Assembly (NCBI GenBank): GCA_002733415.1
Contig: NVVR01000012.1
Coordinates: 1 to 64,000, forward strand
Direction of reading: 5' to 3'
DNA length: 64,000 nucleotides
Source of the DNA: Kordia sp.
Lineage (GTDB): Bacteria > Bacteroidota > Bacteroidia > Flavobacteriales > Flavobacteriaceae
The notes under the pieces are model-generated. The model made no database searches and had not been told where the DNA came from. It worked only from the letters and a program-made list of their open reading frames with translations. Below, in pieces: positions 38,007 through 46,802 of the stretch. Made by a program: the position numbers and the translations under genes. The first letter of the stretch is position 1; each line of letters opens with the position of its first letter.

Positions 38007-38888
38007 ATGAATTTTTTACCAATATTGAATATAAAACAATTTGAATTTAATGTAAATGAAGGTGATTTTTATGCAAATGACTTTTCCTCTCATTTAGAAA
38101 AATATCATGCAACAATTACAAAACCACATAAGCATGATTTTTATTTAATTGTATTATTTACTGAGGGAGCAGGAGTGCATGAAGTTGACTTTGACTCTTA
38201 CCCCATTAAAAGAGGAGCGCTTTTTTTAATGAATCCAGGGCAAACTCATCATTGGGAATTTACGGAAGCAGCAAAAGGGTTTATTTTTTTTCATTCAAAG
38301 GAGTTTTATAATTTATCATTTCCGAATAAAAACATTGATGATTATCCCTTTTTTTATACTTCACATAATTTGCCATTTTTAATGTTAAAAGTTAAAGAGT
38401 TAGCTATTTTTATTGGTTTTTTTAAATCGATTTTTGAAGAATTTACATTGAATAAATTTATGTGGCATCAAAAATTAGCACTCATAGTTGATTTATTATA
38501 TATAGAAACTACTCGTTTATATATTAAAAATGAACAAAACGACATTCATAAAATTGAAAAAGAGGTTACTTGGTTTAGAAAATTAGAGCAGTTAATTGAT
38601 CAGAATTTTTTAACTATGAAAAAAGCGAGTAATTATGCTAATGAATTAAATGTAAGTACTAAACATTTAAATAAAATAGTTGTTAATACAATTGGAAAAA
38701 CAACTACTGATTTAATTCATCAACGTATTCTGTTAGAAGCAAAAAGAATGCTAACCCATGGTGAGTTAACAGTACAAGAAATTGCTTTCGAATTGGGATA
38801 TGATGATACCTCCTATTTTTCTAGACTTTTTAAAAATAAATGTGGGGTATCTCCTTCAGTTTTTTCAAATAAATATATTAACAAATAG
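38007..38888 (+). CDS. AraC-family transcriptional regulator
   Basis: A 293-residue regulator. The N-terminal half is a cupin-like sensor with KPHKHDFYLIVLFTEG (near residue 38) and MNPGQTHHWEF (near 76). The C-terminal AraC domain (about 190-290) has two helix-turn-helix units, with YANELNVSTKHLNKIV and EIAFELGYDDTSYFSRLFK. The effector and targets are unknown; the divergent DUF983 gene and the convergent peroxidase are neighbours. A 15-bp inverted repeat begins right after its stop. Confidence 0.93.
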   Translation: MNFLPILNIKQFEFNVNEGDFYANDFSSHLEKYHATITKPHKHDFYLIVLFTEGAGVHEVDFDSYPIKRGALFLMNPGQTHHWEFTEAAKGFIFFHSKEFYNLSFPNKNIDDYPFFYTSHNLPFLMLKVKELAIFIGFFKSIFEEFTLNKFMWHQKLALIVDLLYIETTRLYIKNEQNDIHKIEKEVTWFRKLEQLIDQNFLTMKKASNYANELNVSTKHLNKIVVNTIGKTTTDLIHQRILLEAKRMLTHGELTVQEIAFELGYDDTSYFSRLFKNKCGVSPSVFSNKYINK

Positions 38889-38920
38889 CTTCGTAAATTA
38901 ATATTTATTAATTTACGAAG
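38889..38920. terminator. Hairpin between convergent genes
   Basis: A perfect 15-bp inverted repeat (CTTCGTAAATTAATA / TATTAATTTACGAAG) with a 2-nt centre. It covers the last codons of the minus-strand peroxidase gene and follows the AraC gene. No T run follows, so termination is only likely from the position. Confidence 0.5.
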
Positions 38921-40089
38921 GGATCTGCCCATTTTTCATTGGAGTAAACATCGGTGCCTGATAATGTCTTTAAGAAGCTAATTAAATTACTTTTTTCATC
39001 AGTAGTCATATTTAAATTTTGAATATTCCCTGCGGGTTTTAATCTAGGATCTAATTGCGCATTATCTGAACCAGGAGGCATTTGGTTGTAGTGCTCAATA
39101 ACTGAATTTATGTCAGTGATACTAGTGTGCATTAATCCGCCATTTAAAGTTCCATCTGTTTTAAATAAATCCCTTAATGATGGGGCTCTTGTAATTGTTA
39201 AGTCAGTGTCAACGGAGTTTAATACCCCAATAATACCGTTGTTTAAAGTATTAGGATCAATGTCAAACTCTGGCGCTGCATGACAACCAGAACAGCCAAC
39301 ACCACCTCCGGTTCTAATTCCAGACCCATCAAAAGTTGGTGGAGTTAAAAATAATTGTTTACCGGTGTTTTCTTCAGCTGTAAAATTTGTAAATGGAACT
39401 TGGTCATTTGTCGCAAATGTTCTTCCTACATCATATTTAGAATCAAATGATTGTATACTTCGTATAAATTGTGCTAAAGCACTTTGTATACGTTGCTCGG
39501 TAATTACTTGATCTCCAAATGCAAACTCAAATAATTCAGGGTAATATTCAACGTCATTTAACTTAATAATTAAATCATTAAAATTACCATCCCCGTTTGT
39601 GCCGCTGAATCCCATTTCATTATGGTCCTGAATAGGCATAGTAGTTTGTTCTTCTAAAGTATTTGCACGCTCATCCCAAAAAAACTTTGTTTCATTTGAG
39701 AAACGAGAGTTTATCAATCGCATTGAATGTCTACCAGTTAATCCGTTTACTCCAGAACTAGCTACATCTATGTCACTAAATGCATTTACTTGCTGGTGAC
39801 ATGTACTACAAGAGACTGTATTATCTGAAGATAAATTTTCATCATAGAAAAGAATTCTTCCTAGTGTAGCGCCTTCATTTGTGATAGGGTTGGCTACGGT
39901 ATTATCTTTAGTGATGTATACTGGTGTGGTTTGAAAAGCATAATTTGATAGATTATTAAAATCGATATTTAAATAATCGGAAATGTCAATAGCAACAGGA
40001 GTTGTAGATGCTATTTGATTTGAATTGTCATCACTACAAGAAGTGAAAAAAGCTAACGTAATTGCGAATAATACAAGAAACTTTTTCAT
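38908..40089 (-). CDS. Di-haem cytochrome c peroxidase (MauG/CcpA family) lipoprotein
   Basis: A 393-residue periplasmic or outer-membrane lipoprotein (lipobox FFTSC, Cys near residue 18). Two c-type haem sites are present: CSTCH (near 95) with nearby FSD, and CSGCH (near 265). Between them MPIQDHNEMGFSG and the long QSALAQFIRSIQSFDSKYD helix are typical of bacterial di-haem peroxidases. It would reduce peroxide with electrons from small cytochromes. It lies after the methyltransferase gene on the same strand but behind two hairpins. Confidence 0.92.
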   Translation of the reverse strand: MKKFLVLFAITLAFFTSCSDDNSNQIASTTPVAIDISDYLNIDFNNLSNYAFQTTPVYITKDNTVANPITNEGATLGRILFYDENLSSDNTVSCSTCHQQVNAFSDIDVASSGVNGLTGRHSMRLINSRFSNETKFFWDERANTLEEQTTMPIQDHNEMGFSGTNGDGNFNDLIIKLNDVEYYPELFEFAFGDQVITEQRIQSALAQFIRSIQSFDSKYDVGRTFATNDQVPFTNFTAEENTGKQLFLTPPTFDGSGIRTGGGVGCSGCHAAPEFDIDPNTLNNGIIGVLNSVDTDLTITRAPSLRDLFKTDGTLNGGLMHTSITDINSVIEHYNQMPPGSDNAQLDPRLKPAGNIQNLNMTTDEKSNLISFLKTLSGTDVYSNEKWADPFVN

Positions 40090-40170
40090 ATGAATTGGGT
40101 TTAAAGTTTTCTTTTAGACGCTGTATTTTAAAAAAGGTTTAATGAAGAATATTTTTTTCATTGAAATATT

Positions 40171-40221
40171 TTATTCAAATCAGTACATTTAACTGAAGAT
40201 TTAATGTACTGATTTGAATAA
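40171..40221. repeat. 19-bp perfect hairpin
   Basis: Arms at 40171-40189 and 40203-40221 are exact complements over 19 bp (TTATTCAAATCAGTACATT), with a 13-nt loop. It lies in the leader region of the cytochrome c peroxidase gene, next to the terminator at 40225-40262. Confidence 0.75.
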
Positions 40222-40262
40222 AAAGACTCTCTAAATAAGGATTATTATTATTATTTAGGGAG
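40218..40262 (-). terminator. Terminator of the methyltransferase gene
   Basis: Arms ACTCTCTAAATAA (40225-40237) and TTATTTAGGGAGT (40250-40262) pair with one wobble; reading minus, a CTTTTTA run follows. Confidence 0.65.
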
Positions 40263-40284
40263 TAAGGGTGATTGTTAAAGTTTT

Positions 40285-41877
40285 TTACTTTTTGCCTCGA
40301 AGTAGATTGATACTTACGGTTGCTAATTCATTATTTGGAAATTTTGTAGCGTATTTTGGATCGGGATGTAATCCTGCTTCAATGGCAATTTTATGAAAAA
40401 CATCGATTTCTAGTATAAACTGATCAGAATACCCATGTGTTGCATCATAAGCAGTAGCAGCTGTTTTTCCAATATTTTTGGACACTAATTCTGGAGTTAC
40501 AGTGTGTAATTCAATAACCAATAATCCAAATTTTGCTGTATAGGGTTTCCATTTTAATAAATGCTCTAAAAGCGAATCTTCTACTAAGTTATTTTTAAGG
40601 TGTTTTCCTTTATAGGTATATGCTCCAGTGGAAGTACTTGTTCTTCCGGTTGTGTTTAATGGCGTTTCCCAAATTCTATTATGGTCAAGAAATGTTCTTA
40701 CATTTAATAAGTCTTTTAGTGCGATGTTATAGTTCTCTTTTAAATCAGTTGCGAGCAAATCGGGTCTTCCAATATCTCCCCAAATAACTTTTGCCCAAAT
40801 ATCTGCCTTAATTAAGTTGGCACGAGTTACTTTTAAGGCAGCTTGGTTAAAGTCGGCCCCTACTAATAATAAGGGATAATCTTCTAATAATTTTCCTCGC
40901 AATGTTTGGTGTTCGATTACTTCAAATATATGTTGAATGAAAGCACCGTTACCGCAACCCATGTCTAATATTCCTTTTGGTTGTTCTTCAATAGGTTTAT
41001 TGAATAAATTGATGATGATTTCATCAACTACTTTAAAATAAGTGCTATGAGCTCCACCACTTCCCCAAACATTCATTTCTCTGTGTACATGCTTTTCGGT
41101 TTCGTTTATAGCAGAATTTAAAACTAACGGATTCCCAAATAATAATTCACCTAATTGAATAAAAGTAGGAAGATATGATACTGTAACTCCATAAGCACTC
41201 GCTCTTTTAGCAAAAAACAAGCCCTTATTTGTAAATTGATAGGTGCTATTTTTTTTTGTAAACCACTTTAAATGGACAAAAAAGTCTAATATTTTTTTAA
41301 AACTTTCAGGGTCTTTATGATATTCTTGAGCTCTAAAAGAAGCTTCCATAAAATATTTATGAAACATACCGTTTACACCTAATAAAACAATAATAGGAGC
41401 AAGGACAACTCCTTCAATATGTTTTAAAACCTGTTTTTCTATGGGGCCTAATACTGTAATTCCATAATTGTTCACTAGCTTTTTAAAAATATGATCTAAA
41501 CTTGTGAATGCATCAGCACCAATGCGTTCTTCAGGGAATTGAACACTGTGTTTTAAGAGGTTAACTGCATCTTCAAATAGCGGAATTAATTCAAAAGCTT
41601 TTTTACTATTGCTGTTGGTTGTAAAATAGACTTTATCTTCCTCATGCAGTTGTGTTAGCCATCCTTGTGAGCATAATACTCTTAAGCCTACATTTAAATA
41701 TCCCTCATTTGCATTGAATTTTTTTGAAAGCTGATTTAAGCTTACTCGTTCATTTTGTAAGAGGAATTTTAAAACTCCTTTTTTGTGTAATGCATATGCT
41801 GTGGTAGCAGTTGCAAGACCGTCTAAATGACAGAATAGGGTACTTCTAAATTCTGATTTTTCTTGTTTTGTGAGCAT
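40285..41877 (-). CDS. Class I SAM-dependent methyltransferase with N-terminal winged-helix region
   Basis: A 530-residue protein. Residues 15-85 resemble the winged-helix dimerisation domain of O-methyltransferases (GVLKFLLQN, LNQLSKKFNANEGYLNVGLR). The SAM-binding motif GILDMGCGNGAFIQHI lies near residue 303, followed by LLVGADFNQAALKVTRANL. The long middle is without a clear family. The arrangement recalls methyltransferases linked to polyketide assembly (AprA-like), a comparison made from memory with low certainty. The substrate is unknown. It is monocistronic, with a terminator after it. Confidence 0.75.
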   Translation of the reverse strand: MLTKQEKSEFRSTLFCHLDGLATATTAYALHKKGVLKFLLQNERVSLNQLSKKFNANEGYLNVGLRVLCSQGWLTQLHEEDKVYFTTNSNSKKAFELIPLFEDAVNLLKHSVQFPEERIGADAFTSLDHIFKKLVNNYGITVLGPIEKQVLKHIEGVVLAPIIVLLGVNGMFHKYFMEASFRAQEYHKDPESFKKILDFFVHLKWFTKKNSTYQFTNKGLFFAKRASAYGVTVSYLPTFIQLGELLFGNPLVLNSAINETEKHVHREMNVWGSGGAHSTYFKVVDEIIINLFNKPIEEQPKGILDMGCGNGAFIQHIFEVIEHQTLRGKLLEDYPLLLVGADFNQAALKVTRANLIKADIWAKVIWGDIGRPDLLATDLKENYNIALKDLLNVRTFLDHNRIWETPLNTTGRTSTSTGAYTYKGKHLKNNLVEDSLLEHLLKWKPYTAKFGLLVIELHTVTPELVSKNIGKTAATAYDATHGYSDQFILEIDVFHKIAIEAGLHPDPKYATKFPNNELATVSINLLRGKK

Positions 41878-42008
41878 ATTGGTGTAGTAAGTTAGTAATT
41901 AAATATACGAAAAATATTAGGATATTTTTAACATGAGTATTTTATAAAACTCCTAATTTAGTTCGCTAAAGAATTTTTATAAAAATATAAACTAACCAAA
42001 TTGATAAA

Positions 42009-43187
42009 ATGAAAAAAAGAATACTATTACTACTTAATGTTTTATTTATCTGCTCTGTAGGACATGCTCAAGAACAGTTAGTCAAACCTAGTTATTTGAA
42101 TTATGAAATTACAAATATTGTTAAAGAACGTATTTTAATATCGTTGGATTTGCTTATTAATCAGATAAGTAAAGGAGAGTTGAACTCTGATTTGATTACT
42201 GATGAAAATTCTGGTTTAACAATGTCAACACTTGAAAATTTCCAGGAATATGAGCTAAGAAAAGATTCTGTACGATTAAAGGTAAAAGACAAACAAGTAA
42301 TTAATTTATATCCTGTTTCTGATAATAGGTATTCATTAACAATAGCATATGCCTCATCAAGAACTGATGAAACACCTGTAATTCTTTATATCTTGAATTT
42401 AATTGCAGCTGATAGTAATGGTAAGATTACTTTCTCAACACCTATTAATTATTTAACTAGGTATTGGAAGACCACTACGATTGGAAAAATCACATACCAT
42501 TACAGAGGAGAAATAAATAAGGATAGAGCAGAATTATTTGCTAAAAAAAATATATTGATAGCAAATAAACTAGGAGTGAATCCAGAAAAGCTTCATTTTT
42601 ATATGTGCGATAATCGTCAAGAGATATTAAAACTTCAAGGTATTGAGTATTCTATTAGGTATAATGGTAAAACAAGAGATGGGTATGGTGTAGACTCAGG
42701 AACGATATTTTCGGTGATGAATAATGAAGATTTCTCACATGATATGTTTCACTATTATTCGGGTAAAATAAACGAGCGAAAAAACAGAAACTGGATCACA
42801 GAAGAAGGAATAGCGTATAGTTGGGGAAATGCATATTATACGGATGAAGACCGAGAAATGATCACTCATAAACGACTTGTCAATGAGTTAAATAAATACC
42901 TTACTAATAATCCTAAAGAAACAATTTTGGAATTATTTAAGGAGAATACAAAAATATTCAATCACATAGCTCCAGAAATTTCTGTTCGCTCAACAATTTC
43001 AGGGCTTATAGCAAATGAAATAGAGAAGGTAAAAGGAATGGAGGGAGTTCAGGAATTAATTAATTGCGGTAGAAAAGATAAATTAAAAAACTACATGGAC
43101 GTAATTAAGGACTTGGTAGGGATTACTGAGAGTAATTTTAACAGAAAAGTTTTAAAATTGATTAATACCAATTCTAACATAAAATAA
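42009..43187 (+). CDS. Secreted gluzincin-like protein of unknown function
   Basis: A 392-residue protein with a signal peptide ending SVGHAQ (residues 1-20). The segment HDMFH (residues 244-248), followed about 15 residues later by WITEEGIAY, has the layout of an HExxH...E metallopeptidase (peptidase MA-like), but Asp stands in place of the catalytic Glu. It may be a weak or inactive peptidase. I do not recognise a named family. Its last codons (from about 43165) lie inside the left arm of a dispersed inverted repeat, so the C-terminal NTNSNIK comes from repeat DNA. Confidence 0.65.
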   Translation: MKKRILLLLNVLFICSVGHAQEQLVKPSYLNYEITNIVKERILISLDLLINQISKGELNSDLITDENSGLTMSTLENFQEYELRKDSVRLKVKDKQVINLYPVSDNRYSLTIAYASSRTDETPVILYILNLIAADSNGKITFSTPINYLTRYWKTTTIGKITYHYRGEINKDRAELFAKKNILIANKLGVNPEKLHFYMCDNRQEILKLQGIEYSIRYNGKTRDGYGVDSGTIFSVMNNEDFSHDMFHYYSGKINERKNRNWITEEGIAYSWGNAYYTDEDREMITHKRLVNELNKYLTNNPKETILELFKENTKIFNHIAPEISVRSTISGLIANEIEKVKGMEGVQELINCGRKDKLKNYMDVIKDLVGITESNFNRKVLKLINTNSNIK

Positions 43188-43225
43188 GCTATTTTTAATG
43201 TGTCATTTTACATCAGAATTGGTAT
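43165..43225. repeat. Inverted-repeat element, copy 2 (about 60 bp)
   Basis: The left arm ATACCAATTCTAACATAAAA and the right arm TTTTACATCAGAATTGGTAT match the ends of the 160-bp element at 37296-37455, with almost no core left. Confidence 0.75.
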
Positions 43226-43250
43226 AAGAAGAATTAGGAAGTATCGTTTT

Positions 43251-43292
43251 AAACTAAAAAAGCTCCAATATGTATTGGAGCTTTTTTAGTTT
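43251..43292. terminator. Long terminator hairpin after the gluzincin-like gene
   Basis: A perfect 20-bp stem (AAACTAAAAAAGCTCCAATA and its complement) with only a TG centre and T runs on both strands. It resembles the hairpin at 44072-44109 in sequence and position relative to a dehydrogenase 3' end. Confidence 0.85.
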
Positions 43293-43304
43293 AATTATTT
43301 TTTC

Positions 43305-43452
43305 TTAGAATAAAGGAGGAAATTTATTAGGGACAGCTTCGTTCATCATATCATATATTTTTTCAAAAATATCTTCAGCAGAAGGTTTAGAGAAATAATC
43401 TCCGTCAGTACCATGGTTGGTCTGTGTTCTTTTTCAGCTAATGTTTGTGAGC
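43305..43452 (-). pseudogene. Duplicated 3' end of the ketoacid dehydrogenase E1 gene
   Basis: Read minus, the segment encodes LAEKEHRPT, a one-base deletion, then GTDGDYFSKPSAEDIFEKIY and DMMNEAVPNKFPPLF before TAA. This is the C-terminus of the intact gene at 44130-46541 with several changes. Only about the last 45 codons remain. A matching terminator follows both copies. The remaining bases to 43630 hold no gene. Confidence 0.88.
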
Positions 43453-43630
43453 ATAAGTTAGTAGTAAGTGAATACTTAAAGATACAAAAAAAGAGCATGA
43501 TTTAAAATACTACTTGGTTACTTTTTCTTCTTGATTTCCTCAAAAAAATTAGCTAACTTTGAGTAGCTTCATAAAATTTACGATTAAAACTTATGTTATT
43601 CATACAAGTAAATAATTAAAAATTTGAAAT

Positions 43631-44056
43631 ATGGGATGTTATAATTCAATTGTAATTAATAGTGATGCTGATAAAGTTTGGGATGTTTTAAAAAACTTTC
43701 ACGATTTATCATGGAGTAAAAACGTAGTAACTAAAGTAGAGGTAGTAGGGAGTGTGTCTTCAAATAATATTGGCGCAAAGAGAATTCTTAATGATGCTTT
43801 TCATGAAACACTTCTAACAGTTGATAATGTTGGTAGAAAATTCACTTATAGCATAGATGATGGACCAGCAGTAGTTTCTAAAGAAAACGTTGTTGGGTAT
43901 ATAGGTGAAGTGACCGTGTTTCCTGTTTCAGAAAATAATACGTCTTTTGTGTTATGGACTTCCAAGTGGGATTCTGCTAAAGAGAGTGGGGTTGCTGATT
44001 TTTGCAATCCTATTTACCACGGACTTTTACAAGATTTAAAGAATCATTTTTCTTAA
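43631..44056 (+). CDS. SRPBCC family protein
   Basis: A 141-residue protein of the START/Bet v1-like helix-grip fold (polyketide cyclase/dehydrase group). It shows the start GCYNSIVINSDADKVWDVLKN, then NNIGAKRILNDAFHETL and the end SFVLWTSKWDSAK with a terminal helix. These proteins bind hydrophobic small molecules; no ligand can be named. It lies between the dehydrogenase gene and its truncated copy and shares a two-way terminator with the dehydrogenase. Confidence 0.82.
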   Translation: MGCYNSIVINSDADKVWDVLKNFHDLSWSKNVVTKVEVVGSVSSNNIGAKRILNDAFHETLLTVDNVGRKFTYSIDDGPAVVSKENVVGYIGEVTVFPVSENNTSFVLWTSKWDSAKESGVADFCNPIYHGLLQDLKNHFS

Positions 44057-44071
44057 GAAAGATTCATTAAT

Positions 44072-44109
44072 AAAAAACTCCAATGCTTTAAAAAGTATTG
44101 GAGTTTTTT
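44072..44109. terminator. Bidirectional terminator between SRPBCC and dehydrogenase genes
   Basis: Arms AAAAAACTCCAAT (44072-44084) and ATTGGAGTTTTTT (44097-44109) extend inward by five more pairs, with T runs on both strands. Confidence 0.88.
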
Positions 44110-44129
44110 ATTAAAATAATGGTTGATTT

Positions 44130-46541
44130 TTAAAATAAAGAAGGAAACTTATTTGGATTTACTTCATTCATCATGTCATAAACCTTTTCAAAAATATCTT
44201 CAGCAGAAGGCTTAGAGAAGTAATCTCCGTCAGTACCATAAGCTGGTCTGTGTTCTTTAGCGGCTAAAGTTTGTGGTTTGCTATCTAAAAATCTATATGC
44301 ATCTTGTTTTTCAACAATTTCTTGTAAAATATAAGCAGAAGCACCACCCGGTACATCTTCATCAATGACTAATAACCTGTTTGTTTTTTGAATAGATTTT
44401 ACAATATCATGATTGATGTCAAATGGTAATAATGATTGAATGTCAATAACTTCAGCGTCAATACCAACTTGTGCTAATTCCTTAGCTGTTTCTTCGACAA
44501 TTCTAAGGGTAGAGCCGTAAGAAACTAAAGTTATATCAGCCCCTTCTTTTACTGTTTCAACTACACCGATAGGAGTTTTAAATTCTCCTAAATTTGATGG
44601 CATTTTTTCTTTTAAACGGTATCCATTTAAGCACTCAACTACAACTGCTGGTTCATCACCTTCTAATAAGGTATTGTAGAATCCTGCTGCTTTAGTCATG
44701 TTTCTTGGTACTAATAAGTGTATTCCTCTTATTAAGTGAATTAACCCGCCCATTTGCGATCCTGAATGCCATATCCCTTCTAATCGGTGGCCACGAGTAC
44801 GTATAATTAATGGTGCTTTTTGTTTTCCGTTTGTTCTGTATTGTAATGTTGCTAAATCATCAGACATGATTTGTAAAGCGTATAAGATGTAGTCTAAATA
44901 CTGAATTTCAGCAATAGGACGTAGCCCTCTCATAGCCATTCCAATTCCTTGACCTAATATGGTAGCTTCACGAATTCCTGTATCAGAAACTCTTAACTCT
45001 CCATATTTTTCCTGCATTCCTTCTAAGCCTTGGTTTACATCACCAATATGGCCTGCATCCTCTCCGAAGATTAATGACTCTGGATATTTAGTGAAAATAG
45101 CGTCAAAGTTATCACGCATAATTAAACGTGCATCTACTAGTTCTGCATCGTCGTTATATTTAGGCGCTTCAGCGTTGATATTGTCAGCTCTTAAATTACT
45201 TTGGGAATGTAAGTTAGCGCTGTATTTTGGTTGAATTTTAGCTTTGTAACTAGCAATCCAATTGATTAATGCAGTTTTTGCTTCTGATTTTTCAGTAGTT
45301 AAATAACGCAATGCCTTTCTGGTAGCTACTAATAATTCTTTACGAATAGGTTCGTTAATGCTTTCTAATTCTTTCGCTAATTTTTGAATAAACGCTTTAT
45401 TGCTTGAATTCCCTGCTGCAGCTTTTAATACAGCAACTGCTTCAATTTGTTCTTCTTTTTGTGGTTTTACAAAGGCAGCCCAAGCAGCTTGCTTTCCTTT
45501 ACGAACTTGTTTTTGGATGTCTTTTTCAATAATTTTTGCTTCTTCATCAGTAAAGATGTTGTTTTCAATCATCCATTGACGCATTTTAGCCATGCAATCA
45601 AATTCAACTTCCCAAGCTAGTCTTTCTTTAGATTTATAACGTTCATGCGATCCAGAAGTTGAATGCCCTTGAGGTTGCGTTAATTCATTTACGTGAATTA
45701 AAACTGGACAGTGTTCTTTTCGAGCTACTGCTGCAGCTCTTTGATATACATCAATTAAGTTTGGGTAATCCCAACCTTTAACTCTGAATATTTCGTAACC
45801 GTTTGTACCTTCTTCTCTTTGAAATCCTTTTAAAACTTCTGAGATGTTTTCTTTTGTAGTTTGGTATTTTGCATGAACAGAAATACCATATTCATCATCC
45901 CAAACATTCATCACCATTGGCACTTGTAATACTCCAGCAGCATTGATTGTTTCAAAAAATAATCCTTCACTGGTACTTGCATTTCCAATAGTTCCCCAAG
46001 CAATTTCATTACCGTTTACAGAGAATTTTTCAGCATCAATTCCTTTTACTTCTCTATATATTTTTGATGCTTGAGCCAGTCCTAATAAACGTGGCATTTG
46101 ACCAGCAGTAGGAGATATATCAGCACTAGAGTTCTTTTGTTGTGTTAAGTTTTTCCATGAACCATCTTCATTTAAACTATGAGTAGCAAAATGCCCTCCC
46201 ATTTGTCTTCCTGCCGACATTGGTTCTTTAGCGATATCTGTATGGCCATATAATCCAGCAAAAAATTGTTGGATGTTAAGTGCTCCAATAGCCATCATAA
46301 AGGTTTGATCACGATAATACCCAGAGCGGAAATCACCATTTTTAAAAGCCTTTGCCATAGCTAGCTGAGGTACTTCTTTACCGTCACCAAATATTCCGAA
46401 TTTTGCTTTACCTGTTAATACTTCACGTCTACCTAATAAACTACACTCACGACTAGTAACAGCAATTGTATAATCACTAAGTACTTCTTTTTTAAAATCG
46501 TCAAAAGTAATGTCTTTGGTAGTTTTGCTTGTGTTGCTCAT
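44130..46541 (-). CDS. Branched-chain-type 2-oxoacid dehydrogenase E1, fused alpha and beta subunits
   Basis: An 803-residue thiamine-diphosphate enzyme. The alpha part (about residues 1-390) has SGYYRDQTFMMAIG, GRQMGGHFATHSL and GTIGNASTSEGLFFETINAA with the cofactor-binding region. The beta part (about 480-803) has FGEDAGHIGDVNQGLEGM, RGLRPIAEIQYLDYILYAL and RLLVIDEDVPGGASAYI. It would decarboxylate branched-chain 2-oxoacids (or pyruvate) and pass the acyl group to an E2 elsewhere. The fusion is common in Flavobacteriaceae. The ATG at 46541 is chosen over an upstream one at 46598, since a good promoter lies between them. Confidence 0.93.
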   Translation of the reverse strand: MSNTSKTTKDITFDDFKKEVLSDYTIAVTSRECSLLGRREVLTGKAKFGIFGDGKEVPQLAMAKAFKNGDFRSGYYRDQTFMMAIGALNIQQFFAGLYGHTDIAKEPMSAGRQMGGHFATHSLNEDGSWKNLTQQKNSSADISPTAGQMPRLLGLAQASKIYREVKGIDAEKFSVNGNEIAWGTIGNASTSEGLFFETINAAGVLQVPMVMNVWDDEYGISVHAKYQTTKENISEVLKGFQREEGTNGYEIFRVKGWDYPNLIDVYQRAAAVARKEHCPVLIHVNELTQPQGHSTSGSHERYKSKERLAWEVEFDCMAKMRQWMIENNIFTDEEAKIIEKDIQKQVRKGKQAAWAAFVKPQKEEQIEAVAVLKAAAGNSSNKAFIQKLAKELESINEPIRKELLVATRKALRYLTTEKSEAKTALINWIASYKAKIQPKYSANLHSQSNLRADNINAEAPKYNDDAELVDARLIMRDNFDAIFTKYPESLIFGEDAGHIGDVNQGLEGMQEKYGELRVSDTGIREATILGQGIGMAMRGLRPIAEIQYLDYILYALQIMSDDLATLQYRTNGKQKAPLIIRTRGHRLEGIWHSGSQMGGLIHLIRGIHLLVPRNMTKAAGFYNTLLEGDEPAVVVECLNGYRLKEKMPSNLGEFKTPIGVVETVKEGADITLVSYGSTLRIVEETAKELAQVGIDAEVIDIQSLLPFDINHDIVKSIQKTNRLLVIDEDVPGGASAYILQEIVEKQDAYRFLDSKPQTLAAKEHRPAYGTDGDYFSKPSAEDIFEKVYDMMNEVNPNKFPSLF

Positions 46542-46567
46542 AAGTATATATGGATTTTCTTGAATTG

Positions 46568-46598
46568 CAAAAGTACAAAAAACTAAAATTTTACACAA
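46568..46598 (-). promoter_or_regulatory. Bacteroidota-type promoter of the dehydrogenase gene
   Basis: Read minus: TTG (46598-46596), a 20-bp spacer and TACTTTTG (46575-46568), matching TTG-N20-TAnnTTTG. The start codon is 26 bp downstream. Confidence 0.65.
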
Positions 46599-46802
46599 GG
46601 CTAATTTTGGTCAAGATATTGAGTTATTCTTATGGAAGGTTAATTTATATTGAATAATTCTTAAAATTGTGTTAATATCGAAGATATGAATTATTAATTA
46701 TCTAATCACTGATAGTGATTTTCACTCTTTTAGGATAGCTTTGTAAATAATAGTGTATTTAGTTCAGATCTCTTATGCTTGCCTCTAGGGTATTGATTTG
46801 AG

